From Cryphonectria parasitica EP155 (Eukaryota > Ascomycota > Sordariomycetes > Diaporthales > Cryphonectriaceae), in NCBI RefSeq assembly GCF_011745365.1, contig NW_024468915.1, forward strand, positions 2,954,653-3,018,652: a stretch of DNA of 64,000 bases, written 5' to 3'. Below the pieces are notes generated by a model. That model was not told the origin of the DNA and did no database searches. It saw only the letters and a list, made by a program, of their open reading frames with translations. This document shows positions 46,195-59,699 of this stretch, one piece after another (within the stretch, counting starts at the first letter, position 1; every line of letters begins with the position of its first letter). A program made the translations under genes and the position numbers.

Positions 46195-49100
46195 ACGGAA
46201 AGCATTCCAGCTGTAGCGCTCTCAACTCAAGGATTTCGAATCAGGAAGACAAAGAAATATCGAAGAAAGCAATAATCAAGAGGAAAGATAGCCTTTATAT
46301 CTGAGAGCTCTTTCAATCAGATACTCAGTTTAGCTAACTATCTAGCTAATAACTACTATAGTTAGAACTTCAGATTCCTCTTTCATAATAAGCTTGCTGA
46401 TAATAAGTTAATATTGTTTGCTTATATGAAAGTTTTCTTATAGCTGAAGCGATTTAACTAGTAGCATTAGATTAAAGAGATTAATAATATTTAAGTATTC
46501 AACTTTATGAAAAGCTTCTGTACAGATATAATCATTGCTAGAGAAGTAGAGAGATTCACTATAAGCGCTAAAACTTGGAATAAATAGAAAGAGCAACTAT
46601 TAGTTGCTTATTGCTCTTGAAACTATCTTTAGATATATATTCTTAAGCAGAAGCACTTGAATATTATTAATAATCATTTTATTATTGATACTGCTAGCTT
46701 TTAATTGTTTATTATAAATTATAATAATGCTTTTATTCATCTTAAGATTAGAAATAATCAATTTGTAGCAGAAGTATAAATGAAGCTTCTTTTAATCTGG
46801 ATTAAGTACTTTTAAGCTAATTATGATATTACTGCTGAAAGCATTAGCAACAAGAAATAGCTTTATCTTATGAAAAAGCTGTTAAAGATTCATTATAAAG
46901 CATTTCAGAAGAAGACTCAAAACTAACTTGCTTTCAGTACTATTAACCTTTAACTTTATTAATAAGCTTAATTCCAAAATCCTTCTATACTTCTATCTTA
47001 GCTAGTTCTTGATTAGATATAGCTTATTCCTATTTTATATTCAATATATAATGCTTTTAGTTAACTAATGAATTTATTAAAATAAGCAATAGAGCTATTA
47101 TACTATTAACTGCTTTAATAATTAATTTATAATTAGCAAGCTTAGCCTGAACTAACTAAGCAAATCTTAAAAGCTGAATCTGCTTAGAAGAGCAATTAAG
47201 AATATAATTAGTTAGCTTTAATAATAAAGCAATTCTACATTAATCAAATTGCAATAGTAAAATCCTTAAAGCTGCAGACTAATATTCTTAAATAGATGCA
47301 GAATATCTTATATAATCAAATCAAAGCTCTATAGAAGATCTTATAACTAATCAGACATTCCCAAACTATTTCTACAAGAAATTCTCTTCAGAGAAATGCA
47401 AATTTCTTGCAGATGAGTATTACTTATACAAGTTCGGAGAATAAGAAAAAGCAGTACTCTGAAGTATAGCAAGTAGAAATTAATGAAATTCTGAAGAAGA
47501 ATGGAATTCTATATAGATGCTACAGCTATAGATTGAAGTTCTATAAAGCTTATAAATGCATGAAACTCCGTACTATTATAAATTGTAGTATTTGCTATAT
47601 TCTAACATTAGTAAAGCTAGAGTAGTATTTTAGCAATTACTTAGAATTTCTGAATTCTAGATTAAAACTAGTATTATATAGCTAGATTATATTCGCTCAA
47701 AATAATCCCAAAAGCAATATAATCTATCTGATTCTCAGTTTTTATAAGAATTAGTAGCTAAAGAGTATTAAGAATTCTTGAATTTCTTAATATATTAGTC
47801 TAGTTTAAGAAAATGAGAAATAATATAGAGATTCTGAAATAGCTAAGAATAAAATACTATAGAAAGAAACTAATTCCATTCTCAGATATAATAATCAATA
47901 CAGAATTAATAATATTGAGATCTTTAGCAATATTAATAAAATTCAAGTAGAGAAGTTATATCTTACTTTAGCTTAAGCTGAACTATATTTATTAAAGCTT
48001 TTTAGCATTAATACTATAAGTATTAAATCTATTTAAGCTTAGATAAATGCAGATAAAGTAAAGAAGCGCTGTATTGAAAAGGCTGAGTATGATGATAGTA
48101 AGGTTAGAGAAGATGCAAGTATGAGAACTATTAAGATTTCTATACATTTCGGAAATATTAAATTAGAGAAATTCAATAAGCAATCCAATAGTTTAAATAA
48201 AAAGCTAATAATTCAAGCTATTAATAATAAGCTTCTAAATCAATTCCTAAACTACTCATTAAAGATCTTAAATTAGAAGATAATAGTTATATTATTAGAA
48301 TGGGAAGCTTGTCTGATTTATAGTCTTCAAGAAGTTAGCTCTAAAGCTTGAAAAGTTATTAATCTTAATAATCAAACTAGCTCAAATCTATACAAGATAG
48401 ATACTGCTAGATTAACTAATTTATTGCAGCATAAATCCGAAATCTTAATACTTTTTCAGCTTAAAAAGCTTATTAATAATCAGATTATCAATACTCGGAA
48501 TATTACTGAGTATCTTTCAAGACTAGCTTAATTATCTATAGTTCAAGCTTTGTTTCTTATTGCTGAATCTAGCTATATTAAGCTTACTATTAATATGATT
48601 TAAGCTTTTAATAAATTCTTATTTCTTTCTGTAACAGCTTTTATAATTGCTTTTAGCAGCATCTAAGATAGAAGCATTGCTCCAGTAGCATACATTTTTC
48701 TGCAGCTGAGAAGTAAAGAGAATGAATCTATATAAGCAATGCTGGATACAGATGCTAAAATAAGCTTAATAGCTCTCTCTCTATATTTAAGCATATGCTT
48801 ATTTTATATGCTAATATTGAATATTATCTTATATATATATAATAAATCAGATATAGTACTTATTAAAATTCTTAAAATCAATATTTTCTGTAGCAGCTTT
48901 TCTAAATAAGTAATATTCTATATTATTAATAATAGATTGATATTATCAAATCATTCTATATTATTAGAAATGCTATTTGTAATGCAAATCAAGCTTTTCT
49001 TTAATTATTCTATTCTCAGATTTTTTTATGCAAGCTTTGCTTTTGGAGAAGTATAACTAATTACTACAATCAGTAATCAGAAACTTCTTAAAGAAGAGAG

Positions 49101-49860
49101 TTTATATAGAATTATATCAAAAAAACTAAATATTAGCAGCTATTCTGAGAAATGCAGAGCTATTAGCGGAGAAGTTATCTCAGAATAAGTATTGTTAGAG
49201 AAGGAAGATATAGCTGTAATGTTTATATCTGAATAAAATATTGTAGCTGTTATAAATGAGTTAATAGTAGAACTGATAGGAAGGAAGTTGAAGAAGGATT
49301 GCTTTATGATAAATAAGAAAGAAGCAATTCAAGAGTCTTGCCTGTATGGAATATACAGCAGCTAGCGCTATTTATGCTAGCTATGTTGTATAGAAAAGGA
49401 AAGAAAAGATGTTTTAGATTTAGTTAATACTCTTTATAAGCTTAAAAATAAGAAGATTAAGCTAATTAATAATTCTTAGCTTAATAGTTTAGTATTAGAA
49501 GGGATGATTAGATGAAAGCTTGCTAAGATTGAAAAGATAAAATAAGCTTAGCAATCTACAAAGCTTATTAAGTATAATAAGTAGATTAAACTTAAGTTCA
49601 GCAATCTGGATTCTGATTAGCATCTGAGATCTAACTGATGAGCTGCTATGCAAAAGAAAAACTATAAAAGATTTTCTGAAGCTGAGAAGAAAATATTCAA
49701 ATATATATTAAGAAACAGAATCAAAGCTCTTATATAGGATTTTACTAAGATTGAAAAGATTATTAAGAAAATAGCTTTCTTATAAGAAATCAGAATTATA
49801 TTTCATAAAATTTTTTAAGCAAAGTATATTTCAATCTCTAATACTTTTAAGCTAAAGCTA
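46195..49860 (+). pseudogene. G3 unit C gag and protease
   Basis: Homologue of the unit B gag-protease frame, with more RIP damage. The codon aligned with the unit B ATG is ACG. Protease catalytic region (ML then Asp-Thr-type motif, mutated) lies near 48738-48775. No solo LTR between protease and RT, so this copy shows the original spacing. Confidence 0.72.
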
Positions 49861-52800
49861 ATAAAGCTTCTGAAATAATATATTAAGCGGGAAATTATTA
49901 AGAAAAGCTATATATTATATAGAAACAACTAGTTTCTTATTATCAAAAAGAATAATAGCTTATATCTAATTAATAATATTCAAAAGTATAATAAGTATAG
50001 CTTCAAGAATGCTTTTATGCTGCTTATCTTAGATGAATTCTTAGAGAAGTTTGCTATATACAAGATTCTTTCACTACTTAACTTCTTTTCCAAATATAAT
50101 TAAATATAATTGCATTCTAATAGCAGAGATATAATAACTTTCTTAATATTCTTAAGCTTATTCAGAATATATACTCTACTCCAAAATGCTACTAACTCTA
50201 TTGCTCAGTTTATAAGAATAATAATTAGATTTCTATATAATTTTATTTCTTATATATATTAGCTTTTTCTTAATAATATTCCTATTTGTAGTTTTATAAT
50301 AATCTATAAAAATAAAGAGATTCCAAGCTTTTTCAGAATATATAGATATATTACTAAGTATATTGAAAATCTTAATAAGATTCTTATAAATGCAGAGCTA
50401 GCTAGAGCTATAATCTCAGTATTTAAATTAGAATAATGCTAAGTAAAAATTAATATAGTTGATTATATTATTAATTTCAGCAAATAATAATCTCAGAATA
50501 GAAAGATAGAAAAGCTTCTAGCTTAAACAGAATACAAGAATATTAAAAACATTTACTTTTTTATCGAACTAATTATTTATTATGCAGCTTGGATTTGAAA
50601 CTTTGCAATTATTATTTAATTACTTTATAATCTTCTCAAGAAAGATATTGTATGAAGATGAAAGAAGGAATAGAAAGAAGCTATTGCTATACTTATCCGA
50701 ATATTTATATCTTATTCAATTATTATTTCAATTAATTATAATACTAATACTGAAAAGATTATTCTTATAATAAATGCAAGCTTGTTAAGCTAAAGCGCTA
50801 TACTAATGCAGATAGTAGAGAATAAACAAAAGCTAGCACATTTCATTAGCAGAATCTGAATAATTGTAGCATAAAAGTACAATACTACTAAGAGAGAATA
50901 TTGCGCTATTCTTTATACTTTACAATCTCTTCAGCAGCATCTCTATAGTTGCTATTTTATTCTGGAAATCAATGCTTGTATTCTAGTAAACTAATTCAAT
51001 AGAGAAATAAACAATATATCTAATGCTTTTCTAAATAAATAAATAGCAATAATTAAGATATTTAATTTTATTATCAAATATATTTCCGAATTAAAGAATT
51101 CTGTAGCTAATGCTCTTTCTTAATTTCTATATTCAATACTATTTAAGAAAAATAAAGATAGCAATATTGAAAACTAGTATAATGCTTAGTTTAATAGCAT
51201 AAACTTAGATAAAGCTAATTTAATATTACTGCTAAATCCAACTTTTCAATAAATAGAATAATCGAAACAGTATACAGAGTTCTTATACTACAAAATCATT
51301 TTATTAAAACTCTTTAAAAGAGATTATAAGAACTTTATAATAGAAGCATTAAAGTATCAAATACTTAATCAAGCTTTATAGCGCTATATTAGTATAAAAC
51401 TCCTATGCTAATAAATAATAAATAATTCTAATCTTTATTGCTAAATTATTAGAAAATATTATACTAAGTTTAAATATTAAGATTAAGACTCTATAGTAGC
51501 TTATATCAAATAATTCTATTACTGAAGAAATCTTTGAATAGATATAGCTAATGCTATCTCGAATTGCGAAAAGTATACAAAGTTCGATTCAAAGATATAA
51601 AAAAAAGAAGTAATTCTAATCCTTTCAAATTAACTCTTTATAAGAATTAGCATTAATATTCAATATATAGCTAAGAATAGCGATTATAGATATCTTGCAA
51701 AAGCTTGCTATAATCTAACTAGCTATATGCTTGCAAAACTTCTTAAGAAAGCTATAGCTGCGGAAATAAGAAAGTTTATTTTGAAAGAAATTATTCTTAT
51801 ATTCGAATACTCTCTCAAAATTACTATTAATAGAAAACTAGAAAACAAAGCTGAGATAGCTAAAACTATTAAAGCTCTTGGAATCCTGCTTATTCAGATC
51901 TTTAGTTACAATTCTTATATTCAAGAACAAGTAGAAGCTAATTATTTTTCCTTAGCAAATGCTTTTGCTAAGCTAGCTAATATTTAATTCTAAAGATAAA
52001 AGCAGTACTTAAAACTCGTATTTTTCGCTGAAAGAACTACAATCTGCTAATTATATAAATACAGCTTTTTCTATTTGATTTTTAGTTAGAAGCTGCTTAT
52101 TCTAATTGAAACTGAAATCTCAATATAGAAAGTTCTTATATAAATCGAAAACCAATTCCCTTAGAAAGCATTTGAAATGCAATTGAGAATGATTGCAGCT
52201 AAGAAAAATAATATGCAGAAAGCAATTAAAGCTATTTAAGTATATTATTAAAAGATTGCAGCTAAAAATCAAATACAGAATTTAGTATAAAAATCTTAAT
52301 TGAATATTGAAGATCTTATACTTATTTATAATTATATTCAGAAAATAAGCTATTTATATAATACTAAGATTTCTTATAAGTAGAAGGATTTATATCTGAT
52401 TGCTTAGATTCTAGATAAATATGCTTATAAGCTTAAGATTATAAATAGAGTTCTGCTAAAAAGTATATATTTAGCTATCAATCTTAAAAAGTTTATATAG
52501 AATATGAATAGCATTTAAAAATCCGAGATATCTATATTCTGAAAAGAAGATATTAAGCTTCAATCTAGCTAATTATTAGTAGAAAAGCTAGATTCGATAA
52601 GAGCTTTCTAGCAAGAAGAACTAAATAATAATATTCTTAAAATTCAGAAAGCAGATTCAAGTAATAATACTATATTCTGGATTCTAAATATTATTAAGTA
52701 TAACTTTATGCTTAGCTAAACTAGTTCTAATCTAGAAATTATTAATCTAGCAACTGAAGCGAATAATAATATTAAGAATGAAAATGAAATTAATAATAAT

Positions 52801-52917
52801 GAATATTTTATATAAGTAGCAGAGAAGGAGAAGCAAGAATAAGAGAAAGCAGATAGAAGTAAAATATTTATATTAATTCTAACTAAATTAGCATTTCTAG
52901 CTTATAAAAAAGATTAA
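49861..52917 (+). pseudogene. G3 unit C RT, RNase H and integrase
   Basis: Continuous with the protease. RT active-site region near 50270-50300 (FLNNIPIC). Integrase stretch fully open at 51727-51987 (KLLKKAIAAEIRKFILKE and ENKAEIAK, then QVEANYFSLANAFAKL). Ends TAA at 52915-52917. Same domain order as in unit B. Confidence 0.8.
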
Positions 52918-52979
52918 TTTCTTTCTATTTATATTTCCTTTTTGTTTATAAAATATATTTTCTTTTCATTTTTTCTATT

Positions 52980-54590
52980 CTATCTTATATATTTTGCTGG
53001 AAAAGAAGGAATAAAGTATTATCTGCTATTACTTGCTACAGAATACTGTAAACCTACTTAAAAATTTCAAAGCATTCAATATAGAGCATATTAACTAGCT
53101 CTGAAGCTATTTTCATTATTCAAAAATTATAATATATTAGAATGCAATGCATGAAAAATGCAGAGTGCTGAAGAAATATTGCAATCTATAAAAACCTCTT
53201 ATTTTTATATATTATTCTTATTATTAGAATATTTATAAATATTATTTAATAGCTCTTTTCTTATTCTATTCAGATCTATATTATTTATATTATTTATTAA
53301 AGAATTATTATTAAAAATAAAGAAAGAATCTTGAGATTGAATAAATTTAGCTTGTTTCTCAATATAAGATTCTACTATAGCTTTGCTCTTATTTTTATTC
53401 TTGCTGCAAGATACAGATTATAGAGCTGCTTATCCAAACTTAGATATTCTCTTCTTGGAAGCAGAAGAAGCAGTATTCTTCTTGCTAATCTATACAGATA
53501 AAGTTAGTAATAATCTTCTTAAATATTATAATTATAATTAGTTATAAGACTTATAATATTCTGTAAATATTATTTTCTTAGTATAAGAGAAACTTATTTA
53601 ATCTGATTATATATAATATCTTTATTCTGTATAAGCTTATATTAAGCTTTAATAATACGCTTAATATTAGTATTGAAATTAATTTAAGAATCTATCTTAA
53701 TTATATATTAAGAGCTGAGTTAGTAAAACAAGTACTAATATTATAAGAAGAATAATAATTAGTATATATTTAAATCTAATTAAGAATATTAGAATAGAAA
53801 TCTTACTTATATATTATACTCTTTAATATAAGAAAAGTTTTTAGTATAATTATATTTAGATTTTATATAATAAATGTAGTTATTATACTTCTTATTAAAG
53901 AAGCTCTTTATTAAGATATATTTTAGGAAAAGCTAGTTAATATTAATCTGCTGCTTCTGAATAAGCATATAAGCAGTAGCATACTAATAAGAGCAGCAAT
54001 TGCAAGAAACTAGATTATACTAACTATAGAATTAAATAAGAAGAGAATTTACTTGCTTAGATTAGGAAAAGATACAAATAAGATATTCGCTGAAGAGCTT
54101 CTAATTAGCTTTATATATTATAATAGAATTCAGTTTGATAGAATTCTTATTATTCAGCTTTATAAAATAAGCAGCAAAGCTAAAGCTTAGCAATAAATTG
54201 TTTCAAAATATAATATTGCTTTAAATATTCCAAGAAGCATATATTAAGCTAAGATCTTTCTTAATAATATTAAAATTTATAATATTAAGAAAGTTAATAT
54301 GAATATTCTTAAGCTAATAATAGTTGCTACTCTGAAGAGAAGAAATTGAAGAAGAAAATCAGATTCAGATCTTATTAATTTCTTAAGAAGCAGTATTTAC
54401 TTGCAAAGAGAAAACAGCATTAGTAATGATTTGAAACATCTTAAGTGTATTGCAGAGCTGAGCAAGAGAAGATTAATAGAAGGAAAAATTGTTGTATAAA
54501 GAATGAATTGAAAGGCAAGATGAACTGAAGGAGAGATTGTTAAATAGTTTGCTGAAGATTGATGAAATAGCAATGAGTAACAAATATATT
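52980..54590 (+). pseudogene. G3 unit C ORF2 region
   Basis: Counterpart of 40988-42590, with the same start region (ATATATTTTGCT where unit B has ATGTATTTTGCT) and the same downstream Gln-stop frame. No recognisable domain. Confidence 0.42.
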
Positions 54591-55079
54591 CAACTGAGTT
54601 ATTATGCTTTCTATTTAGTTTGTTGCTGAATAGCTTCTATCTAGCTAAGAATAAAGCTGTTTGCTTTATAATAAACGAAAAGCAGTGAATTACTTGAATA
54701 ATTGCTAAATAAAATAAATTAGCTATTTCATCTATACTTGCAGCTAGCTATTCTTCTTCCTCCTTCAACTTCTTTATAATTATCTTTCTCGAATATATAC
54801 ATACTCTTTTTTTTCTTTCTTATTAATGCTGCTTCAGATCTATATACTAATATTAAAGCAAATTATTAACTGCTCTGCTTATATAATATCATCTTTCTTA
54901 ATAGATTTTCTAGCTGAAGCTGTATTCTTCTCTATCTTTCTTTCTTAGTTAATACTCTCTCAGTTTCTTAACTTTATATCTTTGCAAACCTCTCTTGCAA
55001 CTGCTTATCTTTCAATAAAGCTGTTCTTTTCTTTTCTCTTTTCTTTTAACTCAGCAGCAATAGCCGAATTCAAGTATTC

Positions 55080-56974
55080 TCTATTCTTACCTATCTAGTA
55101 TAGCTAAAGAAACTGAATAATTAAAGCTTACTGCTTTCGAACTATCTTTCTCAGAGTGCTATACTTAACTAAAGTAATCAAGAGTTATTCGCTTTACTTT
55201 AGTTTAAGAAATGAAGAAAATTATCTAGCAGCAGAACTTATTAAGAAGTACTTTTCAGAGTTACTCTCTTACAAGTTATACTTGCTTATAATCTTCAGTA
55301 CTAATTCTTCCAGATATCTTCTTAATATTTATAATCTAGTTAGATTCTTAGATATAAGAGTTTTTCAAGATATTAATCCGCAGTATGCTATAGCTGCTTT
55401 TTATTATTATACTCAGTATAATTAATAAGATGTATTCTTAATAGAATACTTTTGTATTCTATTAATAGCTTATTTATCTAGCTCTTCTAATATTCTTAAT
55501 AAGCAGAATCTGCTCAGATATAAGATTAGATAGAAGCGCTTATAAGTTCTCCTCTTAATTAATATAGCAACTTTAGCTTATACTCTGTTTTAGCTTAATA
55601 TAAAGACTGAAAAAGGATTTTATATCGCTATATACAAATCCAGCGATATTCTACTAGCTTATGCAAGCAAGCATTATCTGAATAATCAGCTCAGAAGTAT
55701 TAAAGCTAATTAGGATTAGGATTTTGAGAATGTTTCAACTATGCTGCTAGATAATAATTTAAATGCAGCTCTGCTCTATGCAATTAAACTATTTCATCTT
55801 TAAATCCTAAAATCTACTGATTTTTACTAATCATCTAGTAGCTGTTCAGACTGAAAGCAAGCTCTTTATCTTAACTATAGAGAGACTGCACAAAATGTGG
55901 AAGAATAAAATACGAAGATAGCTATAACAAGCCTGCACTGCTAAGCTTTCTCTTATAAGCTGGAATATAGCAACTATATATAATATCCTAATTAGCTATT
56001 AAGAAGAAATGCTTTACTTCAAGAATATAAAGCTGTATAAATAGAAGCTGATAGAGTACTAAATATAATCTATAAGCTGAATATTATCTTCTTCATAAGA
56101 AGAATTGCAAACTTGCCTGAACTGTTTATTGAAAGCAATCTCGATAAAATAAGGAGAAATATATCAGCCTTTGCCTTAAAGGATTTCAGAGCAAGTAGAG
56201 CATTCAGCCTAGTTCCATCAAAACAATAATTCCGAAAGAGTATAGCTCCAGCTAGCTTGATCTTGCATTTATCAAGAGGATATAGTATTAGCTCAGAATT
56301 AAGTTAATTTCTATTCAGAATTCCTACTAATCCTTACTCCTTTTCATTTCGAGAAATACCTATTAGTTCAGAACTAATAATCAATCTGTTAATGCAGCAA
56401 ATAGCTAAGCTTGAATGTGCTACTGAAGCTTTATTATATTAGAAACTAAGAAGCAGTAATATTATACTTTCCAGTTTTTCTAATAGATCTCAGAAGCTTT
56501 ATATGCTTCTATAAAATAAGCTTTATAGTTTTAACTTTATCAAGCTTTTAATAGATTTTTCAAATTAAATAAAGTTTAATTATATTATTAAGATAAATAT
56601 ATATAAAGCGAACTGCAAAAGAATCTATTGAGTAAGAATGCAGAATCAGAAGAAAATTGCTGCTGCTGCTACTGCTTGAGCAGAATTTGAGAGCAAATAG
56701 AAATAGAGAAGAGATTAGCATTAGAATCTATTCAGATTATATTCATATTACAAATAAACTGAAGATGAATACTAATACTCCTGCATTAATTTGAATAATA
56801 GCTCAAATAATAAGAAGAAGTATAAGAATTGAATTGGAAGAATGATTTGGTTTGCAATATTTCCTTTAGCAGTTTGTAATGAATTCTTTATTTCTTTACT
56901 TCATCTCCTTCTAATCAGATCTAGCATACCATTAGACTTATTGCAACTTTGGAAGAAAGTTGCTAGAAAAGAAC
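55080..56974 (+). pseudogene. G3 unit C ORF3
   Basis: Counterpart of 43080-44973. Open over 55156-55425 with the same motifs (KKYFSELLSYKLY, YNLVRFLDI). Ends at the right LTR; the purine tract before it is RIP-altered (GCTAGAAAAGAA). Confidence 0.48.
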
Positions 56975-57293
56975 TGTTGTAATAGCTAGAATAGTAGTTC
57001 ATGGAATATGAAGTACAGTGGATCAAGGATTCTTATACATATAAAGAATACTATCTACTTTTCAAATTCTTTAGCTATAAGCAATAATGAAGTATCCTTT
57101 CTCTTCCTTTCAATTTTGAACTCTTTGAACAGATCTAAGACAGATTTTTCACTCTATTCTTGCATCCGTATAGCCTTAGTTTGCTGTTCTCATCTGTATA
57201 AGCATGCTTGGGTTGCATGAGCTCTTGCTCATTGCTTCAGCAACTGTTTATCCCTTTTTCTTTCGAGGGCGACAGCGCCCTAGTTCTGGTTCA
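56975..57293 (+). repeat. G3 right outer LTR
   Basis: 319 bp, TGTTGTAATAGC to TCTGGTTCA, followed by GTAG (57294-57297), the same four bases that precede LTR 1 at 32342-32345. Confidence 0.88.
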
Positions 57294-58850
57294 GTAGTAT
57301 ATTCGCAAGTGTTAGTTCTGATCTCTATGCTGTTTCTGCTATCTGAAGGAACAGTAGATATTATTAAGCATGCTTCTTTTCTAATAGCATTTTCGAGAGC
57401 TTTGAGCATTCGCTCCGAGTTAAACCGAGCGCTTAAGGGCTTAGTTTCGAGATTTTTCTCATATAGTTCTACAATTCATATTCTAAAGCTTTTTCTTATT
57501 ACTCTAAAGCAGACCAACTTGCTAAGAGTTTCGCTTCTGTTGTTTTGCTAATCTATTAGCGCTCTAGCATTATTTAAGTTTGCTTATTACTAGGTTCTTC
57601 TTCTTGAACTGCTAGCTCTGCTGATTTGAAGATACATATAAAGTTGTATAAAGCTTCTTTTTCTGAGTATTCTTCAATCACTAGCTTTGATTCTGTACTA
57701 TTAATTATAATTATTTCTCTAAGTATAGCTTGTTTTTATAAGATCTAGCTAGTAATTCAATTGATTCGAGAATTATGCTTTTTAAGCTATAGAAATTCTA
57801 TAATTAGCTTATGCTATGCTATATCTGTAATATTAAAGAAAGCTCTGGTTATATATTCTTGGATTAAGATAGATAAATGATTAATTTTCTTATTGATTAT
57901 TTCTTAGTTGTATATAATAGATTGTTCTTTTATAATGCTAAGAGTATATGAGTATCTCTTTCATTTTCATTGTAGTTATGCTTGATTAATGATATATAAG
58001 AATATAAAGTTTTCCTAAGCGCTACTATTCAATAGTGCACTATATTTGTATTCTTGAATGTATATATCAAACTTGATATAAGCATAATCTATCTTAAAAG
58101 CTTTATATAAAAACTATTTCAGTCTGATCATTTGCAATCCTTTTACAAGCAATTCTGTTCTTTTAAGTTTATTAAGAATTATTTATTCTTCTAAGCTTGC
58201 TTTGCTGCTTCTTAAGCAAGCTTCTTAGCTTGCTTTTGCTCATATTATTATTATTCCTAGTCTTTCTTCTATTAATACTAATTGCAAATCTTATCATTAA
58301 TATAAATCATATAAAGTATTATTTTGCATTGCTATTATTTTATTTTCTTATTTATGCATTGTATAGAGCAGTTATCTAGTAGTTCGATATATGCATTATA
58401 ATACTGTCTATTAAGAATCTTTCTGAAGCAGAGTTCCTATTTTTCAATAGCCTGAAGAATTTATTCTAGTTCTCTGATAGAAAACTATTTATATTGCATC
58501 TTATTTGAGAAATGTATTCTATAGCTATGATAAGTATAGGAGATCCAAGCTAGTTTGTAGTATAGATTGTGAAATAAGCTAATTCGAGAATTTTTATCTT
58601 CTTATATCTTAATGTTCTGCAAGGAAATGCAGGTAAAGAGCTTTTCCAGCTCTATTCTATAAACAAGATATTCGATCTATATTATTTCCTTATTTTATCC
58701 AATGCTAAAGAGAAATCTTTCTTTAAGCTTATTGAGCATGTTGTTTGCAAGGAGTTTCTGCAGGCTGCTAGGTTATTTGCTTTAACTTAATCCTTCTATT
58801 GCTTAAGAAATATTCTCTATATTGCTTAAATATTCGTACTAGTAGCTAAA
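57294..58850 (-). pseudogene. Gypsy-A copy A5 protease and N-terminal RT
   Basis: A5 resumes after G3: the first bases continue the sequence cut at 32345. Matches 5140-6700 of A1. Protease tail motif near 57750-57830 and the basic Ala/Gln-rich linker near 58190-58300, all on the minus strand and RIP-broken. Confidence 0.75.
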
Positions 58851-59275
58851 AGAGTACTATTTCTTATTTATATTTCTAATCATAGTGCTTAGCATAAGTA
58901 ATAAAGAATGTTGAAGAGTATTATTGCTAAGCTCTTCTTCCAATGCCTGAATGCTCTGTTTCATGATATCAGAGCAGTTCGAGTTGCTATTCGTAAGAAT
59001 ACTGAGCATATACTCTCGCTCTGCTATTGCTATTTGTTTGCAGCACCAAGGCTTTTAAGAAAACCATTCTAAACCTTCCTTACTCGAAAGATATATTAAG
59101 CAGTTATTATCATAGCAGAATATCCAGCTAAGACTTCTGTAATTAATAGAGTTCAATACTTATTCTAAAGAAGTATTTTTGCTTAGTTAATTGGATTTCT
59201 ATTATCAAGCAATATTCATCTAGCATTCTTTCTGAACTAATTGCTATTTATTCTTCCGAGATTAATAGCAGTTAT
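58851..59275 (-). pseudogene. Gypsy-A copy A5 gag, downstream part
   Basis: Nucleocapsid-side gag sequence matching about 6700-7110 of A1. Ends with GTTAT (59271-59275), the left target duplication of TR element E2. Gag continues at 61992-62160. Confidence 0.7.
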
Positions 59276-59488
59276 TGTCAGGGCCGATTGTGCCAGCAAG
59301 GCTCAGGGCCAGCTAAGCCAGCTGGATTACGGATGACTAAGCAATATGCGGCTATAAAGCGGCTTTCTAGCCACGTCAGCACTGCTGAGCAGAACTTAGC
59401 TCCTTAGGCCTCAATGTTATTCTGGTTGTATGCCCCTGAAAGAGAGAAAGACCTCGCCACATTGCCTTTGCAACCTTTCCACCTGACA
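59276..59488 (+). repeat. 5' LTR of TR element E2
   Basis: 213 bp, TGTCAGGGC to CCTGACA. Identical by eye to 61774-61986. Confidence 0.95.
59351..59360 (+). promoter_or_regulatory. TATA-like box of TR LTR
   Basis: GCTATAAAGC in a GC-rich context, conserved in all TR LTRs. Likely core promoter; transcript start unknown. Confidence 0.5.
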
Positions 59489-59608
59489 GTTTGAGGCCTG
59501 GCCCTTTTAAAGGAGGCAATCCGGCGAGGCTTTCTATCTTTTTTTTTTCTTCCCTAGGAGCAGCGCTAACACTGAGCAGGAGCAGAGCAAACGATCAGAC
59601 CACTATTC
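59489..59608 (+). other. Leader of TR element E2
   Basis: Conserved in all TR copies, starting GTTTGAGGCCTGG right after the LTR. The usual TGG primer-site start is not directly adjacent, so the priming tRNA or mechanism is unclear. Contains a poly-T stretch near 59540. Confidence 0.5.
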
Positions 59609-59697
59609 TTTTCGAACCTTCGAGCCTTTGACCTTCGAGCCTTTAACCTTCGAGCCTTTGACCTTCGAGCCTTCGATTTTCGAGCTTTCGAGCCTTG
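59609..59697 (+). repeat. Array a of E2
   Basis: About six units of TTCGAGCCTTTGACC type. Confidence 0.85.
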
Positions 59698-59699
59698 AA

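Larger units (their letters stand above)
32346..57293 (+). mobile_element. G3, 25-kb concatemer of a 12.3-kb Ty3-like element
   Basis: Order: LTR (32346-32660), LTR (32661-32980), internal B (32981-44973, with an antisense solo LTR at 37529-37847), LTR (44974-45293), internal C (45294-56974), LTR (56975-57293). Internal B without the solo LTR and internal C are both about 11.67-11.68 kb, so one unit with two LTRs is about 12.3 kb. GTAG flanks both outer ends, and the flanks rejoin Gypsy-A A5 sequence. B and C differ mostly by transitions. The size is large for a fungal Ty3 element. Confidence 0.88.
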
